A DNA stretch of 64,000 nucleotides from Podarcis raffonei (lineage: Eukaryota > Chordata > Lepidosauria > Squamata > Lacertidae): positions 33,904,001-33,968,000 of the forward strand of contig NC_070614.1 of assembly GCF_027172205.1 (NCBI RefSeq), in the 5' to 3' direction. Shown here one piece after another: positions 24,131-36,245 of this stretch (position 1 is its first letter; every line of letters starts with the position of its first letter). The position numbers were made by a program, and so were the translations under genes. Below the pieces are notes generated by a model, which worked only from the letters and a program-made list of their open reading frames with translations, did not search any database and was not told the origin of the DNA.

Positions 24131-25721
24131 CCCTTACTCTTAGAGTATAAGTTGAAAAATTCTGCTCAAGATATATTATAGGTTCATGGGTTGCAAGATG
24201 ACTTGCTCTAAATAATTCAGGTTTATGGCCACATGTAAATACATAAGGAGATCTTGCTACAGAGTGCAAGAGTTTTGTTTTTTAGGAAAGAGATTGTGTG
24301 TATACATGTTTAAAAGATAGAGAGGTCCACAGAAAATTGAGATAGAACAAATTTACCAAGAGAATAATTTATAAACACCCAAACAACCAAATATCCATTG
24401 GTTGTGCAGACTAGAGCAAAACCCACCCACACATTCATCCAGCCTTTTGTCTTATAAGCTGTTCCTTATCGTTCAATTCAGGCCTTAAAACAATGATATA
24501 GCATTTAGGGGAAAAGATGCACCCCAGCAACCCAGCACTGGAGGCTAAGATAGAAAAGATCTCCACAGCTACCATGTATTTTCCTTTAGTGCTTAGGTAG
24601 GAGGGAATAAAGGATAACCAAACACTGCAAAAGACCAACATGCTGAAAGTGATGAACTTGGCTTCATTGAAACTGTCAGGCAACTTCCTGGCAAGGAAAG
24701 CCACACAGAAACTGGCAATAGCCAGAAAGCCCATGTAACCCAGGACACAGTAAAACATAGTTACAGAACCCTCATTGCATTCTAGAACAATTTCTCCGTA
24801 AGTTGAGTGCTTATCGACATCTGGGAATGGGGGAGAAAATGCCAACCACATAATACAAATGGTTACTTGAATAAAGGAGCAGGAAATCACAATGGAGTTG
24901 GCCAGCCTCTTCCCCACCCATTTCCTCATCCTGGATCCTGGTTTGGTGGCCATGAAAGCCAGAATCACTGTGATCGTTTTTGCCAGCACACAAGAAACAG
25001 CCACTGAGAAGATGATGCCAAAAACAGGTTGTCGCAGAAGACATGTCACCTTCTGAGGCTGTCCAATGAATAGCAATGCACAAAGGAAGCAGAGCAGGAG
25101 GGAGAGGAGGAGCATGTAGGTGAGGTCCCGGTTGTTGGCTTTGACAATGGGAGTGTTGTGGTGCTTCAGAAACGTCCCTAGCACCAGAGCTGTGATGATT
25201 GAAGAGGAAAGAGAAAAACAGGCTAAACTGATCCCCAAAGGTTCTTCATAAGACAAGAAGCTGATTTCCTTCAGAATACACAAATCCTGTTTTTTGTTGG
25301 GATAATATTCATCTGGACATTTAAAACAGTCATTCATATCTGAAGAGGAAGCAGTGAGTTATGAGGTTTGTACTGGTGTCCCAAACCATGCAATCCATGC
25401 TAATCTTGCATAGATTAAAGTTTATGTAATCCTGTCATCCCAAGAGACTCCAAGCAATGACTTATCTATGAGAATTGGGCATTTTTGAATATATACAACA
25501 AAACCTCAAATGTGGTTTATTACCAAGGACAATGTTACACCACGTCCTGATTTTCCTTTTCCAAGGCAGTTTATAATCAATGTTGAAGACAATTTAGTAA
25601 ACCGTTATGCTGTTTTTTGTTTTGTTTTACTCTTTATGCTATTTTCATTTTTTTAATCTAAAATGAATTAAAATGTATACTTTCTTCTCAACTAGTACAT
25701 TGTGCTCGCTTCTCATGTCAC

Positions 25722-25723
<2 letters not shown>

Positions 25724-25772
<49 letters not shown>
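25724..25772. repeat. (TC)n microsatellite
   Basis: About 49 bp of pure TC in intron 5 of V2R-E. It replaces part of the retroposon block seen in V2R-A and V2R-B. Confidence 0.95.
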
Positions 25773-25775
<3 letters not shown>

Positions 25776-26149
25776 GCTGGAGGAGAAAAGGACAGAGGTG
25801 AAGAGAGAGACCTCTGGTATAGGGCGGTATATAAATTCAATAATAATACAAAAGGGGGGCTCTGAGTGAGGGGATCCCTTCCCCATTCTTTGGACCACCT
25901 GAGAAACTCAACAAACCTGCTGCTCCTGGAACTGGTTGTGGAGAGTGCAACTGAATGGGACATAGTTGTGGGCAGGCTGAGGAAGTACCATCCCGCTTGT
26001 GCCTGCTCATAAGAAACAAGAGACTAGGGTGATGCCCACTGTTTCCAGGAACTCTTCTCATTGCAAGACTTTTGTGGGTGAGCTGAGAGTTTGTTTGGAC
26101 CCTACATGAGGACCCAGAGGCTGGGAGGCGGAGTGTGTCAGAAGGGAAA

Positions 26150-29100
26150 TTATAATAATAATAATAATAATAATTTATTATTTGTACCCCGCCCATCTGG
26201 CTGGGTTTCCCCAGCCACTCTGGGCGGCTTCCATAGAAACCAAAAATACACTAAAATATCACAGATTAAAAACTTCCCTGAACAGGGCTGCCTTAAGATG
26301 CCTTCTGAATGTCAGGTAGTTATTTATCGCTTTGACATCTGATGGGAGGGCGTTCCACAGGGCAGGCGCCACTACCGAGAAGGCCCTCTGCCTGGTTCCC
26401 TGTAGCTTTGCTTCTCGCAATGAGGGAACCGCCAGAAGGCCCTCGGCGCTGGACCTCAGCATCCGGGCAGAACGATGGGGGTGGAGACGCTCCTTCAGGT
26501 ATACTGGGCCGAGGCCGTTTAGGGCTTTAAAGGTCAACACCAGCACTTTGAATTGTGCTCGGAAACGTACTGGGAGCCAATGTAGGTCTTTCAAGACCGG
26601 TGTTATATGGTCTCGGCGGCCGCCCCCAGTCACCAGTCTAGCTGCCGCATTCTGGATTAGTTGTAGTTTCCGAGTCACCTTCAAAGGTAGCCCCACGTAG
26701 AGCGCATTGCAGTAGTCCAAGCGGGAGATAACCAGAGCATGCACCACTCTGGCGAGACAGTCCGCGGGCAGGTAGGGTCTCAGCCTGCGTACCAGGTGGA
26801 GTTGGTAGACAGCTGCCCTGGACACAGAATTGACCTGCGCCTCCATGGACAGCTGTGAGTCCAAAGTGACTCCCAGGCTGCGCACCTGGTCCTTCAGGGG
26901 CACAGTTACCCCATTCAGGACCAGGGAGTCCTCCACACCAGCCCGCCCCCTGTCCCCCAAAAACAGTACTTCTGTCTTGTCAGGATTCAACCTCAATCCA
27001 TTAGCCGCCATCCATCCTCCAACTGCCTCCAGGCACTCACACAGGACCTTCACCGCCTTCACTGGTTCTGATTTGAAAGAGAGGTAGAGCTGGGTATCAT
27101 CTGCATATTGATGGACACCCAGTCCAAACCCCCTGATGATCTCTCCCAGTGGCTTCATATAGATGTTAAAAAGCATGGGGGAGAGGACGGAACCCTGAGG
27201 CACCCCGCAAGTGAGGGCCCAGGGGTCTGAACACTCATCCCCCACCACCACTTTCTGAACACGGCCCAGGAGGAAGGAGCGAAACCACTGCATAACAGTG
27301 CCCCCAGCTCCCAGCCCCTCTAGACGGTCCAGAAGGATGTTATGGTCGATTGTATCAAAGGCCGCTGAGAGATCCAGCAGAACCAGGAAACAACTCTCAC
27401 CTTTGTCCCTAGCTCGCCGGAGATCATCAACCAGCGCGACCAAGGCAGTTTCAGTCCCATGATGAGGCCTGAATCCTGATTGGAAGGGATCCAAATGGTC
27501 CGCATCCTCCAGGCGTGCCTGGAGTTGTTCAGCAACCACGCGCTCAATCACCTTGCCCAAGAATGGAAGATTTGAGACTGGGCGATAGTTGGCCATACTG
27601 GCCGGGTCTAAAGATGGTTTTTTAAGAAGCGGTTTAATGACCGCTTCTTTCAGCGGATCTGGGAATGTTCCCTCACAGAGGGAAGCATTCACCACCCCGC
27701 AGAGCCCATCGCCCAGCCCTTCCCGGCTTGCTTTTATTAGCCAGGATGGGCAAGGATCAAGGAGACAGGTGGTTGGTTTCACGCGTCCAAGCAGCCTGTC
27801 CACATCCTCGGGGGTAACGGATTGAAATTGATTCCATGCAACTTGACCAGACAGAGCTCTAGCACTCTCCCGCCCCAGCCCTGCTCCCACGGTGGTGTCT
27901 AGCTCCTTCCGAATATGAGTGATTTTATCTGCAAAAAACTTTGCAAAATCGTTGCAGGAGATCTTGGGGTCTTTACAAGGCCCCGGTGGTAAAGGTGGTT
28001 CCGTTAAATTGCGAACCACCTGAAAGAGTCTCCTGCTACTATTTTCTGCAGATGCAATAGAGGCGGTGAAGAAAGTCTTCTTCGCCGTCGCTATCGCCAC
28101 TTGGTAGGCTCGAAGTTGAGCTCTAACCTGTGTCCGGTCAGATTCGGAGTGAGTTTTTTGCCACCGACGCTCTAGCCGTCTCAGCGATTGTTTCATCGCC
28201 CTCAGCTCCGAAGAAAACCACGGGGCTGTCCGGGCTCCATGCAATCGGAGAGGGCGCTTCGGAGCCAGACAGTCGATAGCCCTGGTTAACTCCGCATTCC
28301 AGCGGGCCACCAGGGAATCAGCTGAAAGGCCATCAACATGGGATAAAGCATCCCCTACCACTCTCTGGAAACCATCTGGATCCATTAAGTGGCGGGGGCG
28401 GACCATCCGAATTGGTCCCACCTCCCTGCAGAGGGGAAGGGTCGCGGAGAAGTCCAGTTGCACCAGGAAGTGATCTGACCATGGCACTTCTTTTGTTTCA
28501 CTTTTACTTAGTGTCAGATCACCCACGTCACTAGAGGTGAACACCAGGTCTAAGGCATGTCCATGACTATGAGTTGGGCCAAACTTATTCAGGGACAGCC
28601 CCATGGAGGCCATGCTTTCCACGAAGTCCCGAGCGGCCCCTTGTAAGGTCGTGTCGGCATGGATGTTAAAATCCCCTAGGACAACCAAACTAGGTGTCTC
28701 CAGGAGAAAATCCGCCACGACCTGAAGCAGCTCAGACAGGGAATCCTTGGTGCAGCGGGGAGGTCGGTACACCAAAAGGAATCCTGTACTGCCCCTATTG
28801 CCCAACTTCCAGAACATGCACTCAGAAAACTGGATCTTCCCAGTAGGACGCCTGGTGCAAGCTAGTGACTTCCTAAAAATCACTGCAACCCCCCCCTCCC
28901 CGCCCACATGACCTGGGTTGCTGTGTGTAAGAGAAACCTGGTGGGCAAGCAGCGGCAAGGACAGGCCCATCTGCTTCCTCCAACCAGGTCTCCGTCACAC
29001 ATGCCAGGTCAAATCCTCCATCCACAATCAGGTCGTGGATGGCAGTGGTTTTATTCATCATTGACCTGGCATTACACAGCAACACCTTCAGGTCATGTAG

Positions 29101-29665
29101 GTTTCCCCTGTTGATTCCAGTATCCATCCGGTCAAGGCCAGACCCGGAGGCAGGGATAGTCTTCAGACAACGACTAAACCTGCCTCCTCGGTAATGACAT
29201 GATCTGGTCTTAGCGTAACTCCGCCTCCTGCCCATGATCACCGAGATCGGATGTCCCAGTGCTTCCCCCCCTGTGGAACTTGTCCCAGCCATCGTGTTGG
29301 CTGGGGCCCCACTCCCAGGCAGCCCTGATCCCGCCCCTTAAAAACAAAACGCAAACTATACAGAACCAATAAAACAACAACAACAAAAAAGAACAGAACA
29401 ATTATACTAAAATTAATCCCCAACCAAATATCCATCCCACCCACCCCCAACAAAGGAAAAAAGGAAAAAAGAAATAAAAATTTAAATTGCCACCGACTGC
29501 TTGAGGACATTTTAAAGCACATTAACCACCTGGAACAGGGAAGCAATGGCAGAACACTTCCCACCCTTCCCAAAAAGTTTGTTCCAAAAAGGGCCTGGGC
29601 CACGCCCCCTGGGCCAGTTGGAAAAGGCCCTGGAAGGGAGCAGGCCCTGCAGTCCTCACCCAGCC
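26150..29665 (-). mobile_element. Nearly intact L2/CR1-group LINE
   Basis: The minus-strand reading frame carries an apurinic endonuclease (LLCNARSMMNKTTAIHDLI, CVTETWL, GDFNIH, LDLVFT, WSDHFLV). A reverse transcriptase follows (ANYRPVSNLPFLGKVIE, FQSGFRPHHGTETALV, LDLSAAFDTIDHNILLDRL, GVPQGSVLSPMLF, HQYADDTQLY). The C-terminus has DYCNALYVGLPLK and LHWLPVRFRAQFK. The RT part is open for 903 codons (26259-28970). The endonuclease start (down from 29292) is in another frame; the two meet at a run of eight C at 28889-28896. The 3' end is a (TAA)n tail at 26150-26174 after the CTGGGTTTCCCCAGCC 3' motif. A 5' UTR of about 370 bp precedes the frame. It lies in intron 5 of V2R-E; the V2R-B intron shows the empty site. 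The family name within L2/CR1 is not certain. Confidence 0.9.
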
Positions 29666-29693
29666 GATTAATATGTATATTGCATATTTTTAT

Positions 29694-30080
29694 TGTTGAA
29701 TGGTTTATTTAAATGTAAAGGTTCATCATTGTTGCACCCAATGTGTATGTCTTTAAGGGGCCAGAGCAAGGGTCAGAGCAAGATAACGAGACCCAGCTTT
29801 ACAGCTGTGAAACGTAGCAGGTGCTGCTGAGTTGTATTTGATTAAGGTGTGTCAGCATTTGGGTGTAGTATATAAGGAGCAGCACCTAGCTCTCCCATTA
29901 CCCTGGGGGATGGGTTGGTGGTTGGGTCTGGTTTGGTTGTTAATGTACTTAGTGTAAAAGGAGTTTTTGTTTTTCTTATTAAAGCCTTGTTTAAGTTATT
30001 TTTGAGTCCTTTATTTTTTTTTAATGCATGGTCTCCCCAGCAAGCTCTCTGCAGCGTTACCATACTGCAAACAGCCAACA
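29694..30080 (+). repeat. 5' LTR of the Copia element
   Basis: Starts TGTTGAATGG and ends CAGCCAACA. It contains a TATA-like AGTATATAAGGAGC and an AATAAA-like TTATTAAAGCC further on. It matches the 3' LTR base for base by eye. Confidence 0.95.
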
Positions 30081-30085
30081 TCTTT

Positions 30086-30100
30086 GGTTATGGGCCCAGC
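30086..30100 (+). promoter_or_regulatory. Primer binding site complementary to the initiator tRNA-Met anticodon arm
   Basis: GGTTATGGGCCCAGC, five bases after the 5' LTR, is the exact complement of the vertebrate tRNA-iMet anticodon stem-loop (GCTGGGCCCATAACC). Drosophila copia is known to prime from the 5' half of this tRNA cut in the anticodon region; this element appears to use the same unusual scheme. Confidence 0.8.
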
Positions 30101-33100
30101 TGCTGAGTGGATGACTGCATATTTTTGGACTCTGAGAAAGGTTTGAAAACTCCTTCTCCTGTTAGCGTAGTTCTGTGGGTCTGGAAGAGTTCCAGAATGG
30201 TTGACCGGGTTCCTGAAGCTGAGAAGGCTCTGGTCTTCCCACAGCTAACAGATGAGAACTATAGTTTATGGTCTTTTCGGGTGGAGGCGCTTTTGACCTC
30301 TAGAGAAGTATGGACCTATGTAACTGATGACCCTCCTGACCCTGTGACTGATGCTTGGTCGAAAGGAGATGCAAAAGCCAGGGCGATAATTAATTTGGCA
30401 GTCAGCGACCAGCAAGTAGTCTATATAAGAAATAAGAAAACTGCCAAAGAAATGTGGGACAGTCTTGCAGCAGTGCATGTTAGAAAAGAGTCAGCATCTG
30501 CATTGACGTTTTTCAAGCAGTTGTACCAGACGAAGTTGCAGCCTGGTGGTGATTTGGCAGCACACTTGAGACGTCTGGAGGCAATACGCTGCGAATTAAT
30601 TCGAAGGGACATGGAGATACCTGATATTCAGTATGTTTTTATCATTCTATGTTCCCTTAATGACGACTTTGATGGCATAGCTAGCCAGATATCTGCCGTT
30701 CCACAAGCACAATTAACTGTGGAAGGGGTGACGGCAAGATTAATGGGCGAGTTGGACAGAAGGGAGGCTTGTGCCATAAGCACTCCTATTTCCAGAAAGA
30801 ATGAGGAACGCCATATGCAAACCTGTGGTGATACAACTACATTTAAAGCTGCAAAGCGTTGTTGGTTCTGCAATAAACAAGGAAATTTTGCAAAGGACTG
30901 CAGATCCAAAAGAAAGCAAAGTACTCCCAAGCCTGTTTCTGTTCGTCAGTCACGGTTGTCAGCCCAGCAGCCGACATCGTATAGTAGAGACAGAAACGAG
31001 CCGCGAGTTTTCCATGCTAGGACAACAGATCGTAAAAGACTTAAACGTGCCAAGTGGAAGTCTTTTGTTGTGGACTCAGGAGCATCTCAGCATATTTGCA
31101 ACGATCGAAGCTTGTTTATTTCTTTCGAAGAGGAAATTGGTAATGTACATTTAGCTAATTCACAAGTCTTGCAGTCGCTTGGCAGGGGTACTGTTAAACT
31201 TGACTCTTTAAACATTACGATAGCGAACTGCATTTACTGCCCGTCAGTGGACAATTTATTATCAGTAAGGTGTTTTGCTCGTCAAGGCATAACTGTGTGT
31301 TTCTTAAAGTCAATGTGTGAGTTTTTTGATGGGAACAAACGTCTATTATATGCCCGGGAATCTGATGGTTTATATAGACTGTATTTTCGCACCTACTCCC
31401 AATCGCCTATAAATTGCAGAGCAGCACAGTCAAGCCAGGGGTTGAGGAATGTAAGGCCACATTCCGGGTGTGTCCATGAGGCGCACAGAATTCTGGGACA
31501 CCTGAATTTTGCTGATGTAATTAAGACAAAGAATATTGTTAATGGCCTCAACTTAAAACCATGTAAATTCTTTATGCAATGTCTATCCTGTTGCAAGAAT
31601 AAGATTAAGGTTGCACGCAAGGGTAGGTGCTCAGATAGGAAAGTAACTGAGCCATTTGAGCATGTACATTGTGATTTAGTTGGGCCACTCCCACCATCAT
31701 TAGGAGGTTCTAAGTACTGGCTTACTCTGATAGACCAGTATAGTAGATATTGTTGGACTTATGCAATAGCTGAGAAGTCCCAAGCATTTGAGAAGTACAA
31801 AGTTTTTTGCAACTGGGTAAAAACGCACTTTAACAAATCAATTAAGAACCTGTTTTCTGACCGGGGCGGGGAATTTGTTTCTGAGGATTTTGAGAAATTC
31901 CTGGAAGCGCAGGGGACTACTCATGAGTTATCTTGCCCCCGAAGTCCCTGGCAAAATGGGCTTGTTGAAGTTGTGCAGCGTGACCTACAGGCAGGGGTTA
32001 AAACGTATCTGCACGATGCTAATCTGCCCAAAGACTTTTGGGCTGAAGCGCTTAATGCGTTTTGTTATGTTAGAAATCGCAGTTATCATTCTGGTTTAGA
32101 TGTCACCCCCTATGAGAAGCTGTTTAAAAAATGCCCTAATCTGAAATACCTACGCATTTGGGGTTCAGATGTAATTATGCATTATCCCGCTAAGCAGAAA
32201 TTGGGTGAACGTAGTGTCCAGGGAAAATTAATGGGCTACCAGCAGGGGGCGTACAGAATTTACATACCAGCAACTGGCAAATTTCATATTACCAGAAGCA
32301 TAATACAAACTGTAAATTGGAATGGAGTTGCTGTCTTCCAAGATACTGATGGTATAGATAATACTGAGGAAGAAGAGGAAGAAGCAGCAGCAGCAGCAGG
32401 AAATGGTGCTTCTGAATTAATGGAAAAAGACAAAAAGTCTGTTGAATCTGATTTGTTTGATGATTTAAAGTTAAAGGCACCCGAGGGGAGGTTAGATTCT
32501 CTTGAGTTTTCTGACCGTGAGCTTAGCCTACAGGCATCTCTTCAATCTGACAATGATTTACAACCTGAAACTAGTGGTTCACTTAGTCCCATTAAGTCTG
32601 AGGAGTCTGACTCTCCTTCCGGACTGAGACGTTCAGATAGAAAGAGACAGAAGCCCCAACGTTTTGCAGATGAACATTTTAATACTGTGTATGCCAATAA
32701 GGCAGTTTTTGAGCCAAAAAGCTACAATGATGTTCAGAAATTACCTTAAACACACCAAACATTATAGGTTGCAGTTTACAACATGTATTGACAAAGGTTT
32801 TGAAATTTTCTGCGATGCATCTCATGCAGTGGAACAAAATAATTGCAGGGGTGTATCTGGTATGGTGTTTTGTTATAACGGTTGTCCATTTGAATGGAAG
32901 TCCCAGACACAAACCATTATTTGTCTCTCCACAACAGAGAGTGAATTATGTGCATGCGTTCAGGCCACTTGTGATGTAGAATGGTATCTGCAAGTATTCG
33001 CAGACCTACAGATGCAAGTAACACTACCAGTAAAAGTTTACCTTGATTCCCAGAGCGGACTTGCTATCCTGTGTTCAGAGACCAATACGCAGCGCACTAG

Positions 33101-33288
33101 AGTCTTAAGGTTACGTTTGCAGTTTGTAAAGAAACTAATTGCTGACGAAATGATTGTATTTGAATATGTTCCAGGTGACAATCAAATTGCGGACATTTTT
33201 ACTAAAGCACTTCCAAAGGTTACACATGAAAGACATGTACAAAATATGCTTTATGTTTTTGTTCCACAATGATGAACCGCAGGGGAAA

Positions 33289-33675
33289 TGTTGAATGGTT
33301 TATTTAAATGTAAAGGTTCATCATTGTTGCACCCAATGTGTATGTCTTTAAGGGGCCAGAGCAAGGGTCAGAGCAAGATAACGAGACCCAGCTTTACAGC
33401 TGTGAAACGTAGCAGGTGCTGCTGAGTTGTATTTGATTAAGGTGTGTCAGCATTTGGGTGTAGTATATAAGGAGCAGCACCTAGCTCTCCCATTACCCTG
33501 GGGGATGGGTTGGTGGTTGGGTCTGGTTTGGTTGTTAATGTACTTAGTGTAAAAGGAGTTTTTGTTTTTCTTATTAAAGCCTTGTTTAAGTTATTTTTGA
33601 GTCCTTTATTTTTTTTTAATGCATGGTCTCCCCAGCAAGCTCTCTGCAGCGTTACCATACTGCAAACAGCCAACA
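33289..33675 (+). repeat. 3' LTR of the Copia element
   Basis: Same 387 bp as the 5' LTR. It is preceded by a purine-rich GCAGGGGAAA, the expected polypurine tract. Confidence 0.95.
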
Positions 33676-34689
33676 TTTATATGCAACTGTATTTCATATA
33701 AACAAAATTTCCAGAAGCCAACCCTCTTGTTTGCCAATAATGAGACAACAGGATTTTGGAAGATAAATATGAACCACAGAGGCCATAATCTTCCAAGCCT
33801 ATCCCAACTTCCCTATTGTTGAGTCGATAAATAACTAGCCACACTGCATTTGTGGACCTGAATGAGACTTCAAGGAGGAGATTGCTCATAAACACAGAAA
33901 CTCATACAAGGATGTCAGATGAGACCAACCCCTCTCTTTACCTGTTCTGAGGTCTTGGGATGAAGTTTAGGCAAGGAGGCCATGGGCGACCAGCTCACAT
34001 TCGAAACAAGGTCAAATGATTCCACCAAGAAAACCATATTGGATTTTTGCATCTCCAACAAGTCCCTCTGACTCAGACTTACCACAATCACTTTGTGTTC
34101 CTTATTTTAGAGGCCTATTTCTTTACATATAGCCAATCATATTAAAAAAACTCTGGGTCTTACCCTCATATGAAATCTTCCCTGCTGGGCATGAGATGCA
34201 ATCATAACAGCAAAATGGCTCCCCTTCCTTCACTTTCTTGCTAAAACCTGGCTTGCAAGTCTCAGTGCATAGGGAAAGAGGTCGTGTCTAATCCACAAAT
34301 GAAAGAGGACAACAATTATATTTTAATATTATTACCTTGGAAGTTCTGAGGTTGTAGGGCAGAGGGGGCCCAGATCTTTGTTTACCAAAAAAGAAGCCAA
34401 ATTTAATAGGTGGGTTGGATCCAGGTAAATCTCTACATTTCCCACATATGATATATATGATATGAGGTCTGGGACAAATGGGCATGCTCTGAACAAAACA
34501 CAGTTCAAAACAATTTGCCTCAGGTGCAAATTGGGGAGGGTTTCTAGGCCACATTTGGTTTCCCATCCCTGCACAAGAGATTTTGAGAAGTGGGCAGTGG
34601 AGCTGTCCAACTATCATGTTATATCCTAATGATGTCATATGATTAAGAGGTGGGCAGCCCTACCCACATGAAAAAATAGACCTGTGACA

Positions 34690-35090
34690 CCAAGGCTAAT
34701 AAAATATAAAATATCGAATTTCCAAAATCGTATTGCCATTACACAAATCTATGGTGCAACCACATTTGGAATACTGTGTACAGTTCAGATCACCTCAAAA
34801 TGGACATTGTAGAGTTGGGGAAAGTTCGGAAAAGGGGAACTAATACAATCAAGTGGATGGGGTGACTCCCTTACAAAGAAAGGTTACAGGTTTGGGACTT
34901 CTTTAATTTAAATGAAAAATGAATGAGAGGTGATTTGGTAGAAATTTACAAAGTTAAGCTTGGCATAGGGGAGGTGGATAGAGAAAAGTGTTTCTCCCTC
35001 TCTCATAACACTGGAACTCATAGACATCTGATGATGATTCAGGACATTCAGAAAGTACTACTTCAGTCACCTCATATTTAAATAAATTTC
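34690..35090 (+). mobile_element. Old CR1 LINE fragment
   Basis: With several breaks the plus strand reads VQPHLEYCVQFRSPQ, then a diverged NERGDLVEIYK and SLSHNTGT, corresponding to the CR1 reverse transcriptase C-terminus (RPHLEYCVQFWSP, RRLRGDLI). It lies between V2R-E exon 5 and V2R-F. The preceding 400 bp (34288-34690) shows nothing I recognise. Confidence 0.75.
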
Positions 35091-35250
35091 AAGTATTATT
35101 CTGCTTTTTGAGGTGCACCTTTTCCCTTGTTCTCTTGCTTGCATCTTCGTAACTGAGATGGCCATCTGCCATGTTTAATTATTCAAAATGTTTTTCCCTC
35201 CTACCCTATAGATCTAGAAAAGCTATAGTCATTGTCCTACTGTGTATATA

Positions 35251-35305
35251 TGTATATATGTATACATATATCTATATCTATATCTATATAGATGATAGAT
35301 AGATG
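35251..35305. repeat. TATC/GATA-type microsatellite
   Basis: Imperfect TATATATG, CTATAT and GATA repeats immediately before the retroposon copy at 35310. Confidence 0.85.
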
Positions 35306-35309
35306 CGGT

Positions 35310-36245
35310 CAGCTCTTCCTGACGCCGATTCCAAGCAGTGCGTGCTGGTTAGCTTCAGCTCGGAATTATAATTGGAAATATATGATTGGAATGAGGCTGA
35401 AGCACATACATCAAGTAACGCTCGAGAGATAAGACTGCTGATTAATGGATCTCTGTGACCGGGAGTGATGGACGGATAAATAAATCTTCTGATGAATCAC
35501 CATTAAGAGACTGTATGTTTGGAATGAAGGGGGGGTGGAGGAAAAAAACTTTTTTCTTTGTACTATGTGATATTAATAACCCTTCACCCCAGAAAGAAAC
35601 AAGATCGTTGCGTTTTACTAATCACAAGCAGGAGTTAAAAACTGTGTGGGATGGATTATAGCCAAAGAAAGGATTGGTAAACAATGAGAACGGAGGAAAA
35701 TTCTATGACGCAGTCAGAAAATGGTGTCTCACTAAGACAGGCTTGCCGGAGAAAGAAGGACAGGGGGAGGAGAATCAGGACCATTGGAATGAGAAGGATT
35801 TCTGGAATGTAATTTTGACCTGACAGAGCCTCCTGATATACTGGCAAGTCTGAGAAAAGTAAAGGACAGACCGAAGATTTTTTTTTTTTTTTAATGGAAG
35901 TGAGGAACAGTGGCTGTCCCTGAGCGATATGATCTTTGGAGAGTACAAAACCCGCACAGAGCATGTCTGTTTCCAATCTGCTTGTGAAAATTATCAGAGA
36001 TCGCAAAGAAAGGAATATACGATAACAACAAGAAGATGAAGAAAGTAATAAAGGACTATCTGGATTGAACTGGATAGAAGTGTTTAATTAATGCAGCAAT
36101 ATAAGTGATGTTTGGACTTGTCCGGAGTTTGATGTATGGGTACCCCCAACAAAATTTAAAATTCGGCTGTATAATTTGGAACTAATGTGATTTGGATAAT
36201 GTGATGTGATTGGCCTGTTAATAAAAATTATTTTTTTAAAAAAAG
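35310..36245 (+). mobile_element. Non-coding L1-like retroposon, 5'-shortened copy
   Basis: Aligns over its whole length with the element at 61427-62572: ATTAATGGATCTCTGTGA, AATCACAAGCAGGAGTTAAA, ATTATCAGAGATCGCAAAG and GTATGGGTACCCCCAACAAA, ending in GGCCTGTTAATAAAAATT plus an A/T tail. It lacks roughly the first 200 bp of the other copy. It has no RT or endonuclease reading frame, only an open stretch of about 68 codons. Confidence 0.75.

Larger units (their letters stand above)
29694..33675 (+). mobile_element. Ty1/Copia LTR retrotransposon, young, incomplete
   Basis: It is bounded by two 387-bp LTRs that read identically and by a 5-bp target duplication TTTAT (29689-29693 and 33676-33680). 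Recognisable parts in order are Gag (from about 30197, LTDENYSLWSFRVEALL, with a zinc-knuckle-like CWFCNKQGNFAKDC), protease (VVDSGASQHI), integrase (HRILGHLNFADV, HCDLVGPLPPS, SDRGGEF, SPWQNGLVE) and RNase H with the Copia C-terminus (CLSTTESELCA, DNQIADIFTKALP). The order with integrase before the polymerase region is diagnostic of Copia. The element looks broken in about one place, so it is probably non-autonomous. Identical LTRs imply a very recent insertion. It sits in intron 5 of V2R-E, close to the LINE. Confidence 0.95.
24435..34287 (-). pseudogene. Truncated V2R gene with only exons 5 and 6 (V2R-E)
   Basis: Exon 6 is 25339-24435, an open 7TM frame differing from V2R-A at 7 of 300 residues. 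Exon 5 is 34287-34164 (124 bp, one codon fewer than its paralogues near the 3' end), with [20 protein letters not shown] and the donor GTAAGA. The two are joined in phase across an 8.8-kb intron that holds a LINE and a Copia element. Between 34288 and the 3' end of V2R-F at 38509 I find no exon 4, 3, 2 or 1, so there is no start or ligand-binding domain. The 7TM exon has no stop or frameshift, which suggests either recent loss or upkeep by conversion from V2R-A/B. Confidence 0.82.

Noticed and set aside
25713-25963. ORFs with RERERE repeats
   Set aside because: They are translations of the (TC)n microsatellite.
26332-27825. Plus-strand ORFs of 62-122 codons
   Set aside because: They are antisense shadows of the LINE reverse transcriptase.
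34288-34638. 116-codon minus-strand ORF upstream of V2R-E exon 5, considered as a missing V2R exon
   Set aside because: No V2R exon 4 motif (such as NNSAGD or DVINWI) and no similarity to the paralogues.
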